NCBI GenBank assembly: GCA_900074745.1
Contig: LT598468.1
Coordinates: 310,001-374,000 of the forward strand
Origin: Lachancea mirantina
Lineage: Eukaryota > Ascomycota > Saccharomycetes > Saccharomycetales > Saccharomycetaceae
DNA: 64,000 nt
Reading direction: 5' to 3'
The notes beneath the pieces are model-generated. The model had not been told where the DNA came from, did no database searches, and saw only the letters and a program-made list of their open reading frames with translations. Shown in pieces: positions 9,514-19,257 of this stretch (positions are counted from its first letter, which is position 1; the number at the start of each line of letters is the position of its first letter). The position numbers and the translations under genes are program-made.

Positions 9514-11241
9514 ATGGAAAACGTGCTAAGTAGTGGATCCCCGTCGAAAAAGCAGCTCAGTTCCTGGTGGAAACAGATTCGAAACAATCCGAAAAGCATG
9601 TCGAGCGACTCACTGGCCGTTGCAAAAGGCATGAACAAACGGCCTCTGTTAAGGTCACACTCGCGATCTTTTAATCATGCAGGGGCTTCTCCTGAACGCG
9701 ATATGCGGTCGTTAGACCCCAGTTCAGAAGAGTATCGCTCGTACCGAGATTCGTTTTTGTCCAACAGACACCAGTTCACAGGCCAGGTTTTTGGAGTTTC
9801 GCTCACGCGGTCGTTGAGTTTGGCTAGCGCTGAGGTCATAGTTCAGAGCGAACTGGTCAGTTTTGGTCGCATACCGATTTTGGTCGCAAAGTGCGGCGCT
9901 TTTTTGAAAGCGGAAGGGCTCAAGACGTCTGGGATTTTCAGAATAGCAGGTAATAACAAGCGCGTTAAGGAGTTGCAGTACATTTTTTCCACACCGCCGA
10001 GTTATGGCGCGAAATTCAACAACTGGGACGGTTTCACGGTCCACGACGCGGCTTCGCTACTGAGAAGGTACCTGAATAACCTTACGGAGCCCTTGATTCC
10101 ATTGGAAATGTACGAAAAGTTCAGACAACCTTTGAATGAGCGCGTACGTATCTTGAAGCATTTGTCAAGTGCCAATGCAAAGAACTGCGACGAAAACGAG
10201 GACGAAACCGATCAACCAGAAACAGAATCAATCCAGAGAAAAAAATTGCGCCATAAGAAGCGTCTGACAAGAGATATACGAGCCGCCATTAAGGACTACG
10301 AAATTCTTTTCGGCCAGCTTTCAAGCGATTACAAACAGCTACTCATCTATCTTCTGGATTTGCTGAGTCTTTTTGCACAGCAAGCAGACGTCAACCTCAT
10401 GACAGCCCGCAATCTTGCCGCAATATTCCAACCCTCCATTCTTTCGCATCCACAGCATGACATGAATCCGAAAGAATATGAGCTTTCTCGCTTCGTTATA
10501 GAATTTTTGATTGATTACTCTTACAAATTACTGCCTCCTTTGCTAAAAAATAGCCGAACAACAAGTAAGAGCCCATCCAGCAAAGATGTCCCGCAAGAAA
10601 GTCCAGAAACTTCTTCCTTGAAAGCCCCCGTCCCTCAGACAATTGTGACTGCGGAAGAAAATACTGTGGTTTTACCCGATGTACCGCAGACACCAACAGG
10701 TGACGCCAATGAGGTGCTTGAATTTAGTTACTTGACGCCTCCAGATCCTTCTTTTCTTGAGAAGCAAAAAGTTTTGCCAAAAAATAGGCCGCACAGCAAA
10801 TCGCTGAGTTATGCACATCATCCATCCGACGTTATTGCTGGACGAAGGCGAGTTTCGCGATTTTCTTGGCTCAATCGTGCGTTGTCTAGTGACACAGGTG
10901 AATTTACCGGTACCGAAGAAGAGGACGATGAAGAAGATGGTGCTCAATCACCAAATAGCTTCACTTCTGGCTCTGTACCAAAGCATCATCTGTCCATACC
11001 CGGAATGGTTCGCACCATGAGTGGGAACAGTAACTTTTCGGGTGGCGCACGCCCTACTTCCCCAATCGCTAGTAGACCGATGGAGGATATGCTGCATTTA
11101 GCTGGAGCTCGAAGATTTAGTGGCTCGGAAAGGACAAGCAATCCAACCTTAACGGATGATGAGAGGCAAGCGAGGCAAAACAAAAGGCAGTCATGGTTCA
11201 AGCGTTTAAGAAGTCGGTCGAGATCAGGGACCCGAGATTAA
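9514..11241 (+). CDS. SAC7: RhoGAP Sac7/Bag7
   Basis: The 575-aa product compares with 654 for S. cerevisiae Sac7 (YDR389W). The frame is open nine codons upstream on a TTG, so I start at the first ATG (MENVLSSGSPSKKQ). The N-terminal SWWKQIRNNPKSMSS stretch matches Sac7. The RhoGAP domain runs from about residue 93 to 340. The catalytic arginine finger is in SGIFRIAGN (about R143), with LLRRYLNNLTEPLIP downstream. It is interrupted by an acidic then basic insert (KLRHKKRLTRDIRAAIKDYE), as in Sac7. The Ser-rich C-terminal tail holds likely phosphosites. Sac7 turns off Rho1 in cell-wall and actin control. Sac7 and Bag7 are ohnologues in S. cerevisiae, and this single gene stands for both. Confidence 0.93.
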   Translation: MENVLSSGSPSKKQLSSWWKQIRNNPKSMSSDSLAVAKGMNKRPLLRSHSRSFNHAGASPERDMRSLDPSSEEYRSYRDSFLSNRHQFTGQVFGVSLTRSLSLASAEVIVQSELVSFGRIPILVAKCGAFLKAEGLKTSGIFRIAGNNKRVKELQYIFSTPPSYGAKFNNWDGFTVHDAASLLRRYLNNLTEPLIPLEMYEKFRQPLNERVRILKHLSSANAKNCDENEDETDQPETESIQRKKLRHKKRLTRDIRAAIKDYEILFGQLSSDYKQLLIYLLDLLSLFAQQADVNLMTARNLAAIFQPSILSHPQHDMNPKEYELSRFVIEFLIDYSYKLLPPLLKNSRTTSKSPSSKDVPQESPETSSLKAPVPQTIVTAEENTVVLPDVPQTPTGDANEVLEFSYLTPPDPSFLEKQKVLPKNRPHSKSLSYAHHPSDVIAGRRRVSRFSWLNRALSSDTGEFTGTEEEDDEEDGAQSPNSFTSGSVPKHHLSIPGMVRTMSGNSNFSGGARPTSPIASRPMEDMLHLAGARRFSGSERTSNPTLTDDERQARQNKRQSWFKRLRSRSRSGTRD

Positions 11242-11366
11242 CATCACTGGTAATGGATAAACCTCTGATTGTGACGTTCAAATTTCAAGATGTAATAGTA
11301 AGATGTAATTGTACACATAGATCTTATCGATATGTACAGTTAAAGGGTTATTAGATGGATCAAGTC

Positions 11367-13196
11367 TCAATCTAGTAATACGAGCTCTTCCGTATGCTTT
11401 GCTTTTTTGTTGGGCGGCAGCTCCGATTCTTCGAGCTTTCTTTTACTGCCACTCTCGTCTTCGTCTATGATTAAGACATCGCTTGACTGAGCCACGTTTG
11501 TCGTGGTCTCGTCAAGTCCATTCTCAAGAGACTCTTGTGGTGGTTCCACTTCACTTTTTACCATTTTGACTTTCATTTCCGGTAAAAGGAATGGATGGCT
11601 AGCACAATTCTTTGAATCTTCTTGAATATAGAACTCGCTTCCGGCGCGAATCTCAACGACGTCGTCTCGCTCATCTGCGATCATGAGCAAAACACCTGAT
11701 CTGATTTTCAAATCTAGCAGTGACTTTTCAAGCAAATCATCGAAATCGATGTCAGCCAAAAGACGCTGCGTAGACTTATCGACTACTGAAACCTCGCCGG
11801 GGTAGTGGTACTTCTGTCTAATCGCCTCGATAAGATCTTGAAGCTTCGTTGAGGAGAGCGCTTTGCCAGATATTTTGATAACACCGCGCGGGACCGAACA
11901 TACAGGACAACGAGAGTTGGGGCTTGCTAGTACAGGGTTTGACAAGTATCGATGAGTAGGAATATTGCTAGCTCTAGCGGTAAACGCCATGTTAAGCTCT
12001 TTCGGACTTTTGACTGGAAAGCCCTTCATGAGATTGAGAACTCTTAACGATGCCAAAGACGAAAGTCCCGCAATAATCGCGTTTGTCGTTGCAATCGCTG
12101 GAATGATATTGCCGGCAATTTGTTTGATGTCGAATATCGACTTAATGGGCAAATGAAAAACATGGGCACGAATATTTGCAGCAGCAGCAACAAACTCCAA
12201 ACTATCCACATCATCTTTGTCAAAGTCTATCTGATCCTCGGTGGCCTGTCTTTTCATCAACTTCTTTGTGGCATTAGCCAAGCAGTCAAGTTGTTCCTGT
12301 AATGACCACACGGCGTTGAAATCAGGATTTACGGCATCTGTTAAATCGAAACGACCCAAAGGGACAGGTTTCTGGCGTGTTCTCCAGAGATTCTCGATTG
12401 CAAGCAGCTTTTCAATGTCATGCGTGTAAAGCTTCTCGATAATGGTAGGTATGCGAGACTCATCTCCAGACTTGATGTATTCCTGTAGCTCCCGCAGCTC
12501 GTTTGTTTCCTGACGAATTCGTTCGATTTCAAGAGGATCGTCGGTCCCCAGATCCTCATTAGCAGACGCAGTGGTTGACGTGGAAAAAAGTTGTGGGAAT
12601 AAAAAATTTTTAGCCCAAACAATGCAGTGAACCGGTTGGGAGGGAGTTGACCGAATGGTGCAAACTGGGAAAGTCTTGGGCGTTTCTTTAGTGGTGCAGT
12701 CAAAACACTCCGTTTCACCGGGAATTATAGGCTGGATGTAACCATCAAAACCGGCAGTACCACTCTCTATAAGCGGTTTGTGTAGCAATTGGGCGATTTG
12801 GTTGACGTAGCGACGTGCTTCCAGATTATCGAGAGCATTGAAGAAAAGCGCAAACTGCGAAAACCAACTCAATGGGAATTTCTCTGTATCCTGAATGTTG
12901 CATTGATACGCTATAAGCGTGGAATTGCTGATGTGTTGTACTGCTTTCACAGCAGTGGTAGCTTTAGGCTGTCTGATGTCGCGTTGCCTAAACAGAAATT
13001 GGCGGTTCAAATTCGAAAGATCAATGGTGTCGAGATCCACCACGTGGACCTCGCCAAATCCCATGAGTACCAAGTTCTTCAAGAGCTCACAGCCAATACC
13101 GCCAGCTCCTACAAGCAAAACTTTAGTATGACGCAGTTTCGCATAGTTCTCGGCCCCCAAAACCTCGATCGACGCGGTTTTTTCAAATTGTATCAT
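11367..13196 (-). CDS. UBA2: SUMO E1 activating enzyme subunit Uba2
   Basis: The 609-aa product compares with 636 in S. cerevisiae (YDR390C). The nucleotide-binding GAGGIG motif lies at 30-35, followed by DLDTIDLSNLNRQFLFR. Zinc ligands C164 and C167 (ECFDC) pair with a second CPVC cluster near residue 425. The catalytic cysteine is C179 in FPVCTIRSTP, close to Cys177 of the yeast enzyme. A ubiquitin-fold domain follows near 440-520. The C-terminal basic motif KRKLEES-PPNKKAK is a likely nuclear localisation signal. With Aos1 it adenylates Smt3/SUMO and passes it to Ubc9. The start is ATG. It converges on SAC7 with a 125-bp gap, the same arrangement as in S. cerevisiae. Confidence 0.96.
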   Translation of the reverse strand: MIQFEKTASIEVLGAENYAKLRHTKVLLVGAGGIGCELLKNLVLMGFGEVHVVDLDTIDLSNLNRQFLFRQRDIRQPKATTAVKAVQHISNSTLIAYQCNIQDTEKFPLSWFSQFALFFNALDNLEARRYVNQIAQLLHKPLIESGTAGFDGYIQPIIPGETECFDCTTKETPKTFPVCTIRSTPSQPVHCIVWAKNFLFPQLFSTSTTASANEDLGTDDPLEIERIRQETNELRELQEYIKSGDESRIPTIIEKLYTHDIEKLLAIENLWRTRQKPVPLGRFDLTDAVNPDFNAVWSLQEQLDCLANATKKLMKRQATEDQIDFDKDDVDSLEFVAAAANIRAHVFHLPIKSIFDIKQIAGNIIPAIATTNAIIAGLSSLASLRVLNLMKGFPVKSPKELNMAFTARASNIPTHRYLSNPVLASPNSRCPVCSVPRGVIKISGKALSSTKLQDLIEAIRQKYHYPGEVSVVDKSTQRLLADIDFDDLLEKSLLDLKIRSGVLLMIADERDDVVEIRAGSEFYIQEDSKNCASHPFLLPEMKVKMVKSEVEPPQESLENGLDETTTNVAQSSDVLIIDEDESGSKRKLEESELPPNKKAKHTEELVLLD

Positions 13197-14443
13197 TACT
13201 CGCCCTCTTAAGAGCTTCGGTGTGCTATTGAATTAGCCGATAACGCCTATTTATGGGACCTTTTAGCGTGTTAAATTGATTGTTATCTTTCTCAGCACGT
13301 ATCGACTTTTTACCTTGCCAATGAAGTGCTTGTCGATGATGCTGCACAGTCACGTGATTTGTGTTAACTTATGGTGTATTGTCAATTGACTTCATCTTCA
13401 CAAGGGTGTCTCAAATAATCATTTCAGGGGAATACTGCCTCCTTTGAAACCTTTGGATCTTCGAAACTCGCACCTAAAAGTCTTCACAGTAAGTATTGGT
13501 TTGATGTACTGTTCGGTTCAATTGCCTCGCTTTTCGTATCCAATGCTTTCTAATGTGTATGACAGTTATTTCTATGAGCGCGACATAACTTAAGACCAAG
13601 TTCAGGACTTTTTAGCCAAGCTAGTAGCAAGCAGACTATATCTCTGACAGCAACTCCTCGGGTTAACGACGTTACGGCCCATTTTTTAGCCCCAAAAATT
13701 GAAATTGAGCTGACGAGCAAGACAATGGAAAGAATTTTGTACGCTAACAGAACTATCTGCTGCAGAAGATTCGAAACAAAATGGAGTCCTTGACTTAGGA
13801 GCTTTGTGGGGTCAGAATCTATAAAATAAAATCAGTCATGAACCACGTGACTCTCGTATAACATGTCTTAGAAAATACACTCATTTTATACGATCATTCA
13901 AGAGCATTTTTCGTATAAGCTGCTTAGATAATATATAACTACTTACGACAGCATTCTTAGAGCTTGTCAACTGCTCTCAAATGAACTTCGATACAAAAGA
14001 CCAAACCAGGCCCACTTAAAAATAATACTGGGGCAAATTGTTAACATCTGTTTTACAATGTGACTAATTGCGGCAATCTTCGATTTTCAGTGAAATACTC
14101 ATTGTATACTCATTCGTAACAAGTTATCTTAACGAAGCTAGCTTCATTCGGCGCCGATGTCGGTTCCGTACCGACGTCGGCTCCGGTTGCAGGAATACGA
14201 TGAAGACGTCTATATAAGGAAGGGGCGAGTCTATGCTCAAAGAACCCCGGCATCAACATAAGACCCGCGTAGCACACAGCTGGGCTTGCCAATTGATTTC
14301 AAAGATCAGAGTAATCCAAGACCTTTTGCGGTAAATTGGAATCTATCGAATTAAGGTGATATTACACGTATCCGCCCTGTTATTTCCCCAGAAACCGTTG
14401 TTAGAAAACGTAGGTTAAAAATCACATCTACTAGAACCCAGCA
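13197..14443. other. UBA2-IDH2 divergent intergenic region
   Basis: 1.25 kb contains both promoters and no convincing frame. A TCACGTGA palindrome lies at 13350-13357. A GC-rich CGG/CCG cluster and a TATA box near 14150-14218 probably belong to IDH2. This is where the SAC7/UBA2 track of chromosome IV meets the IDH2 track of chromosome XV. Confidence 0.55.
14149..14218 (+). promoter_or_regulatory. IDH2 promoter: CGG/CCG inverted repeat plus TATA box
   Basis: GTCGGT-TCCGT-ACCGAC (14159-14175) is a perfect 6-bp inverted repeat with a 5-bp spacer inside a run of CGG/CCG triplets. That is the form of a Zn2Cys6 factor site. TATATAAG follows at 14211-14218, about 226 bp before the IDH2 ATG. Which factor binds is unknown. 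Confidence 0.5.
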
Positions 14444-15550
14444 ATGCTCAGACTACAATTGGCGAGAAACTCGAGGAGATTTCTCTCAACCAAGAAACAA
14501 CCATCCATTGGTAGATTCACAGGGAAACCAGACCCCAGCACGGGCAAATTCACGGTGTCTTTCATCGAGGGTGATGGTGTCGGTCCCGAAATCTCCAAAT
14601 CTGTCAAGGACATCTTTAAGGCTGCAGATGTTCCTGTTCAGTGGGAAAAATGTGATGTGACGCCGCTATTCATCAACGGGCTTACGACGATCCCAGATCC
14701 TGCGGTCAAGTCCATTTACAAGAACTTGGTCGCTTTGAAAGGTCCTCTGGCGACCCCCATTGGTAAAGGTCACCGTTCTTTGAACTTGACGCTACGTAAG
14801 ACTTTCGGTCTTTTCGCCAACGTGCGTCCTGCCAAGTCCATTGAGGGTTTCAAGACCACCTACGACAACGTCGATCTCGTGCTAATCAGAGAAAACACTG
14901 AGGGTGAATACTCCGGCATCGAGCACGTTGTGTCCCCTGGTGTTGTACAATCCATCAAGTTGATCACTCACGATGCTTCCGAAAGAGTTATTAGATATGC
15001 GTTCGAGTACGCAAGAGCCGTTGGAAGACCAAAAGTCGTGGTTGTGCATAAATCTACCATTCAAAGGCTGGCCGACGGTCTGTTTGTCAGTGTTGCTCAA
15101 GACTTGAGCAAAGAGTATCCAGACATCGAACTACAGACCGAATTGATCGACAACACTGTTCTAAACGTTGTTTCCAACCCTGGCACTTACTCTGATGTTG
15201 TCGCTGTTTGTCCAAACTTGTATGGTGATATTTTGTCGGACTTGAACTCCGGTTTGGGAGCTGGTTCTCTTGGTTTGACTCCATCCGCCAACATCGGGCA
15301 TCAGGTGTCCATTTTCGAGGCTGTCCACGGTTCTGCGCCGGACATTGCAGGTCAGAACAAGGCCAACCCAACCGCTTTGTTACTCTCGTCTGTTATGATG
15401 TTAAACCACATGGGTCTTGCTGACCATGCGGATGCGATCGAGAAGGCGGTCCTAGGTACAATCGCTTCCGGTCCAGAAAATAGAACAGGTGACCTGGCTG
15501 GTTCCGCCAGTACTTCTTCCTTTACGGAGGCGGTCATTAAAAGATTGTAA
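14444..15550 (+). CDS. IDH2: NAD-dependent isocitrate dehydrogenase catalytic subunit 2
   Basis: The 368-aa product compares with 369 in S. cerevisiae Idh2 (YOR136W). The sequence follows Idh2 rather than Idh1 throughout: [15 protein letters not shown] at the start, [18 protein letters not shown], then [13 protein letters not shown] near 149-161 and [14 protein letters not shown] near 263. The first about 15 residues ([15 protein letters not shown]) are Arg/Ser-rich without acids, a mitochondrial presequence. Idh2 carries the active site of the Idh1-Idh2 octamer, which makes 2-oxoglutarate and NADH in the TCA cycle. It also binds the 5' leaders of mitochondrial mRNAs. The start is ATG. IDH2, RUP1, SFL1 and ARP8 follow in the order of S. 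cerevisiae chromosome XV, except that SIA1 is absent. Confidence 0.97.
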   Translation: MLRLQLARNSRRFLSTKKQPSIGRFTGKPDPSTGKFTVSFIEGDGVGPEISKSVKDIFKAADVPVQWEKCDVTPLFINGLTTIPDPAVKSIYKNLVALKGPLATPIGKGHRSLNLTLRKTFGLFANVRPAKSIEGFKTTYDNVDLVLIRENTEGEYSGIEHVVSPGVVQSIKLITHDASERVIRYAFEYARAVGRPKVVVVHKSTIQRLADGLFVSVAQDLSKEYPDIELQTELIDNTVLNVVSNPGTYSDVVAVCPNLYGDILSDLNSGLGAGSLGLTPSANIGHQVSIFEAVHGSAPDIAGQNKANPTALLLSSVMMLNHMGLADHADAIEKAVLGTIASGPENRTGDLAGSASTSSFTEAVIKRL

Positions 15551-17430
15551 TGATGATGACTTAGTCTTTTTATAAGTGTCTCCAGTGCCTAACGCTGAGG
15601 TTCATAGTACATATATAAACGTTATACAACGATACCAAGACCATTCGCGTCATGGTGTATGCAAAATTTCCTTAAATGCACAACCTAAATGAGGTGTTGA
15701 CTACATCTCATCTCGCTGGCAATTATTAATATGTAGCAACATGGAAGGCTTCTTATCACTAATGTTGTGCCTAGCGCTTGCCTGGGGTCCTTTTGTAAAT
15801 GAACTGAAAATCATAAACTTCAAACGATGAAGTTCGCAGACGGTTCGAACTGATTTGTCTCTTATCATGGTCCCAAAGAAAAATACGAAAACTTGCTAAA
15901 TCGGATTCCAGAAGACGCTAGCTTGCCCGCCCGTTGAGGCCACCGTAGCAAAGTCACATGCGGTTGGCGTACTGAACTTGGGATGGCTTTAAACAGAAGG
16001 ATTTCCGTGCTCTTGCCCACAACTGAATACCTACATTAATCTAATTCATTATTCCGCGAAAACGCCTTCACTCAGCGTTTAAATCTTGCCTTTCCTTCCT
16101 AATATCAATTATCGCAAAGAACCGCTGATTATATGTTCAGGGAATGGGAAATGCTGGGATTCTAATTTCAGAAATGGCATGCCCGATATTTCGCTCAATA
16201 CGTCGCTTTGGCAATTTCTCAGAAAAAGTTGCTGACCATCGGACGAAGTTGAGTCCAATGCGTCACTCGGCCTCCAGGCTTCGCGCTGTTGTGGTGTGAG
16301 ACAAATTTTAATTGTATGATCTGTGGTCGTAGATCATTGTCCCACCAGGTCAGCGTCTCCACTCACGCTGTTCGAACTCTGTGGAAGCATTGCCACGATT
16401 TTCAATGATTGTACTTTGGTAGCATAATTGCTGAATTCCATCCTCCCGCGTACAATAGTGAGTGTGGGACTTTGGTTGAGATCGTCAATTGTACCACCTC
16501 CAAGAATGCAACATCAGTCGATCATGTTTCATCATGACGAACATCACCGCTCATCCTAAACAGATCTAGAGATTCTTTTATTGAAATGTTCGTGGCACAC
16601 TTTTGAGTTTGGATGTCTAATGAAAGATAGTCCTTTCGACTTTAGTGAGTCTCGGATGCCATATGCAAATCTTAAAATTGCAAGAGTTTGAAGTTGCCGT
16701 TTCTGAAAACAAGCTATCAGTCAATTTAACACCGTTATCAGCCTACCACTTCTCTTTCTTTTTTCCGTGCCGATAGCCTCTAAGCCAGTTAAACCGCTTC
16801 TCTTCTTATCGCGTATGACATTGAACTACATCGATCGCTGATCTTCGAAACCTACCCTTTAATATCTTTCAGTTGGTTATACAGCGTTCAAAGTCCCCGT
16901 CCTTCACATTGCCGTACTTGTACCATATGCCTTCGCCTCAATAATTCCAAGATCAGCATACATGTGAAATTTGCATTTTGAATAATTCCTCTATCAACTC
17001 TATGCCAGGAACTAAGGCTCAAAACGGTCAAAAACAATTCCGAAGCTCGAGCACCACCGATAACAGTTAATAAGCCTTCAAACAATCCCCCAGAGCAGCC
17101 ATTAGATCGTCTTGAATTGACACTCAAGCTTACCATTAATGCTTCTGCACCACTGGAAATTCGAAATCATACGAAGATGTTCACGCAGGAGTTTGAGATT
17201 CTTGGCTGCTAATAGATGGACCTCGTGGAACCAATGCCTCCAGGAAACAGACACCACAGTGAGTAATCACCGTATCCTCTCCTTTCGAATTGAATTGATT
17301 GATCTACAGATGATGATCACAGCTCTTAGACTTCTTGATGAGTCCTCAGGAGCACATGGTGATTCTCGCTCGATCCAACGGAGTTCAATAGACATCTAGC
17401 CAATCAACACACCCCGCGAGCTATTCACAA
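15551..17430. other. 1.9-kb gap between convergent IDH2 and RUP1
   Basis: No frame longer than about 86 codons is present, and none looks conserved. Convergent yeast genes normally have gaps of a few hundred bases or less, so this is large. In S. cerevisiae SIA1 (YOR137C) sits between these two genes. I see no readable SIA1 remnant, tRNA, or snRNA match. Confidence 0.6.
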
Positions 17431-19257
17431 TTACATCTCAATGAGGTTCTCGGAGGTACCTCGTTGCTCTGCGATTACCATACCGAGTTCCCGGAGCACC
17501 TTGAAGTCTTTTTGGGCAAATGACAGAGCACCCTGGTTTTTCTGGAGCGATTGTAGCACCAATTCTTCGGTGTCGATGGCACTTTCCTTAAAAAAGGTGA
17601 ACATCAAGGGCGTCTCGGAGGGAATACGAGTGGCCGCTTTTATCGCACCGTGTACCGCACTGTGGTCGACCCTAGTGACGTTGCACCCCATTCCCTCTGG
17701 TTCTGACAGAGTTCTATACCAAGAGCCGTCTCGCTTACGAATATAGTAATGGCTCGGAGACAAAGCGGCAAATGTAAGCAGATAAGGTGAGTCAATAAGT
17801 TGAAGTTCTTTTGCCTTCTCGATGATACCCGCCTCCGGATTTGAAACATTGAGCTCCGTGTTGAGTAAGTGAGATAGTTTTTTGTAGTCTGTCATGATGG
17901 TCGCTTTTTGGTCGGAAATCTGGTCTTTTACAGGCTGTAGAAGGTCAAAAAGTTTCTGAGATCCATGTGTGGCATCGCTGCCATCGCGGAAAAGCCCCGG
18001 CTTGGAAGCGAAATCCAGCGCGCTGTTAACGAAAGCATTGATGTGCTTACCATGGAAACTCTTGAGATCATTTAGATTGCGCAGCAAATGGCGGATTTCA
18101 AGTTGGGTCTGACGTCTTTTCAAAACAATGTCACTTATAAGCATTTCTTTTGCCTTGGCGGTGTATAGCTGTGGGTAGAACTCAAACGGCACGTCAACGC
18201 CCTGAGCAAACTTCGTGTTTTCTGTGCTCTCATCCATTTCATCGAAAATTACTGTCAGTACTGGAGCTACGCTGCACAAGGAGTTTTGGCTGTCTGCAAA
18301 ATCTGCGTCCTCATCTTCTTCTGGGAATAGAAGACCGTTAAACATTTTGTACAAATTGTAGTCGTATTCCTCGGGCATGAAATGTAGAAGACAAAGATAA
18401 GTCTGGATGGGTTCCGAATCCGGAGACGGGGTGTAGTTTGCCGTGAAGATAAAGAGGTCTTTGATTTGCTTCTGCGCACCAGGACACATTTCCGTGTCAT
18501 TGGCCAAACTTTTGATGAAACTAGGCAAAACTTCTTGCAGGTGTTCGTACGTATTTAGCCTCTCTACTACCTGCGGTTCGAGGGTTTTGCTGAAGAAGTT
18601 GGATGTGACGAACCTTCGCAGACTTTGAAGACTGTTTTGAACAGCGACGAATTTCTGGAATTGCCAGAGTAAATCTGGCTGAATTACCGCGAGGTCTTCT
18701 CCAAAAAGTTCATCTTGAGGAACGACAACGACGTTGCTGCCTTTGTCATATTTCAGACGCGTTAACGGCCTTCGATAGTGACCTTTATACCAGTCACTGC
18801 TGTAGTTCAAGTCTTCGAAATCCGCTTGCAGAAAATAATGCGGAATGTTCTCGCTGAGAGCCAGACAGAACAAAGCAAAATAGCTTTCCAAAACTGCATT
18901 TTGGGAACCTGGTACGAAGACTACCGGATCCGCCTCGTGCTCTTTGATCTGCGCCATGGAGAGCTCTAACGACCCACTGTATTCTGAACGTTCGTCTTGC
19001 GATACATCTTCCACGAAATCTTCGACTCCAGGAGATACTTCCATAGCATCCACGCTGACTTCTACTTCGGGAGTCATCACAGTATCTGGTTCAACAGTTG
19101 CAATCCCGGCATCCTCAACATGCTGATTAGGCAATTCCCCAGAAAAAATGTAATTTACAGATGCTTCCAGATCCCCATTTGTCCTTGAAAGTGCCTCTAG
19201 GGCAACATCTCGTTCTATTCCCATATCCAGCAAGGACTGAATTGCATTATCTGACAT
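17431..19257 (-). CDS. RUP1: UBA-domain protein Rup1 (Rsp5-Ubp2 adaptor)
   Basis: The frame extends upstream to a TTG, but the UBA domain starts right after the ATG at 19255-19257. The product is then 608 aa, against 671 in S. cerevisiae (YOR138C). The UBA domain is at about residues 3-40 (AIQSLLDMGIERDVALEAL, then NGDLEASVNYIF). An acidic linker follows, and then a long mixed region of about 450 residues without a named domain. In yeast Rup1 bridges the ubiquitin ligase Rsp5 and the deubiquitinase Ubp2, which trims Lys63 chains. I see no PPxY motif, so contact with Rsp5 would have to be indirect or use another motif. Position between IDH2 and SFL1 supports the name. Confidence 0.87.
   Translation of the reverse strand: MSDNAIQSLLDMGIERDVALEALSRTNGDLEASVNYIFSGELPNQHVEDAGIATVEPDTVMTPEVEVSVDAMEVSPGVEDFVEDVSQDERSEYSGSLELSMAQIKEHEADPVVFVPGSQNAVLESYFALFCLALSENIPHYFLQADFEDLNYSSDWYKGHYRRPLTRLKYDKGSNVVVVPQDELFGEDLAVIQPDLLWQFQKFVAVQNSLQSLRRFVTSNFFSKTLEPQVVERLNTYEHLQEVLPSFIKSLANDTEMCPGAQKQIKDLFIFTANYTPSPDSEPIQTYLCLLHFMPEEYDYNLYKMFNGLLFPEEDEDADFADSQNSLCSVAPVLTVIFDEMDESTENTKFAQGVDVPFEFYPQLYTAKAKEMLISDIVLKRRQTQLEIRHLLRNLNDLKSFHGKHINAFVNSALDFASKPGLFRDGSDATHGSQKLFDLLQPVKDQISDQKATIMTDYKKLSHLLNTELNVSNPEAGIIEKAKELQLIDSPYLLTFAALSPSHYYIRKRDGSWYRTLSEPEGMGCNVTRVDHSAVHGAIKAATRIPSETPLMFTFFKESAIDTEELVLQSLQKNQGALSFAQKDFKVLRELGMVIAEQRGTSENLIEM

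Noticed and set aside
13488-13566. Possible small intron (GTAAGT, TTCTAAT, ACAG)
   Set aside because: No open exon on either side; the signals are weak and not the yeast consensus.
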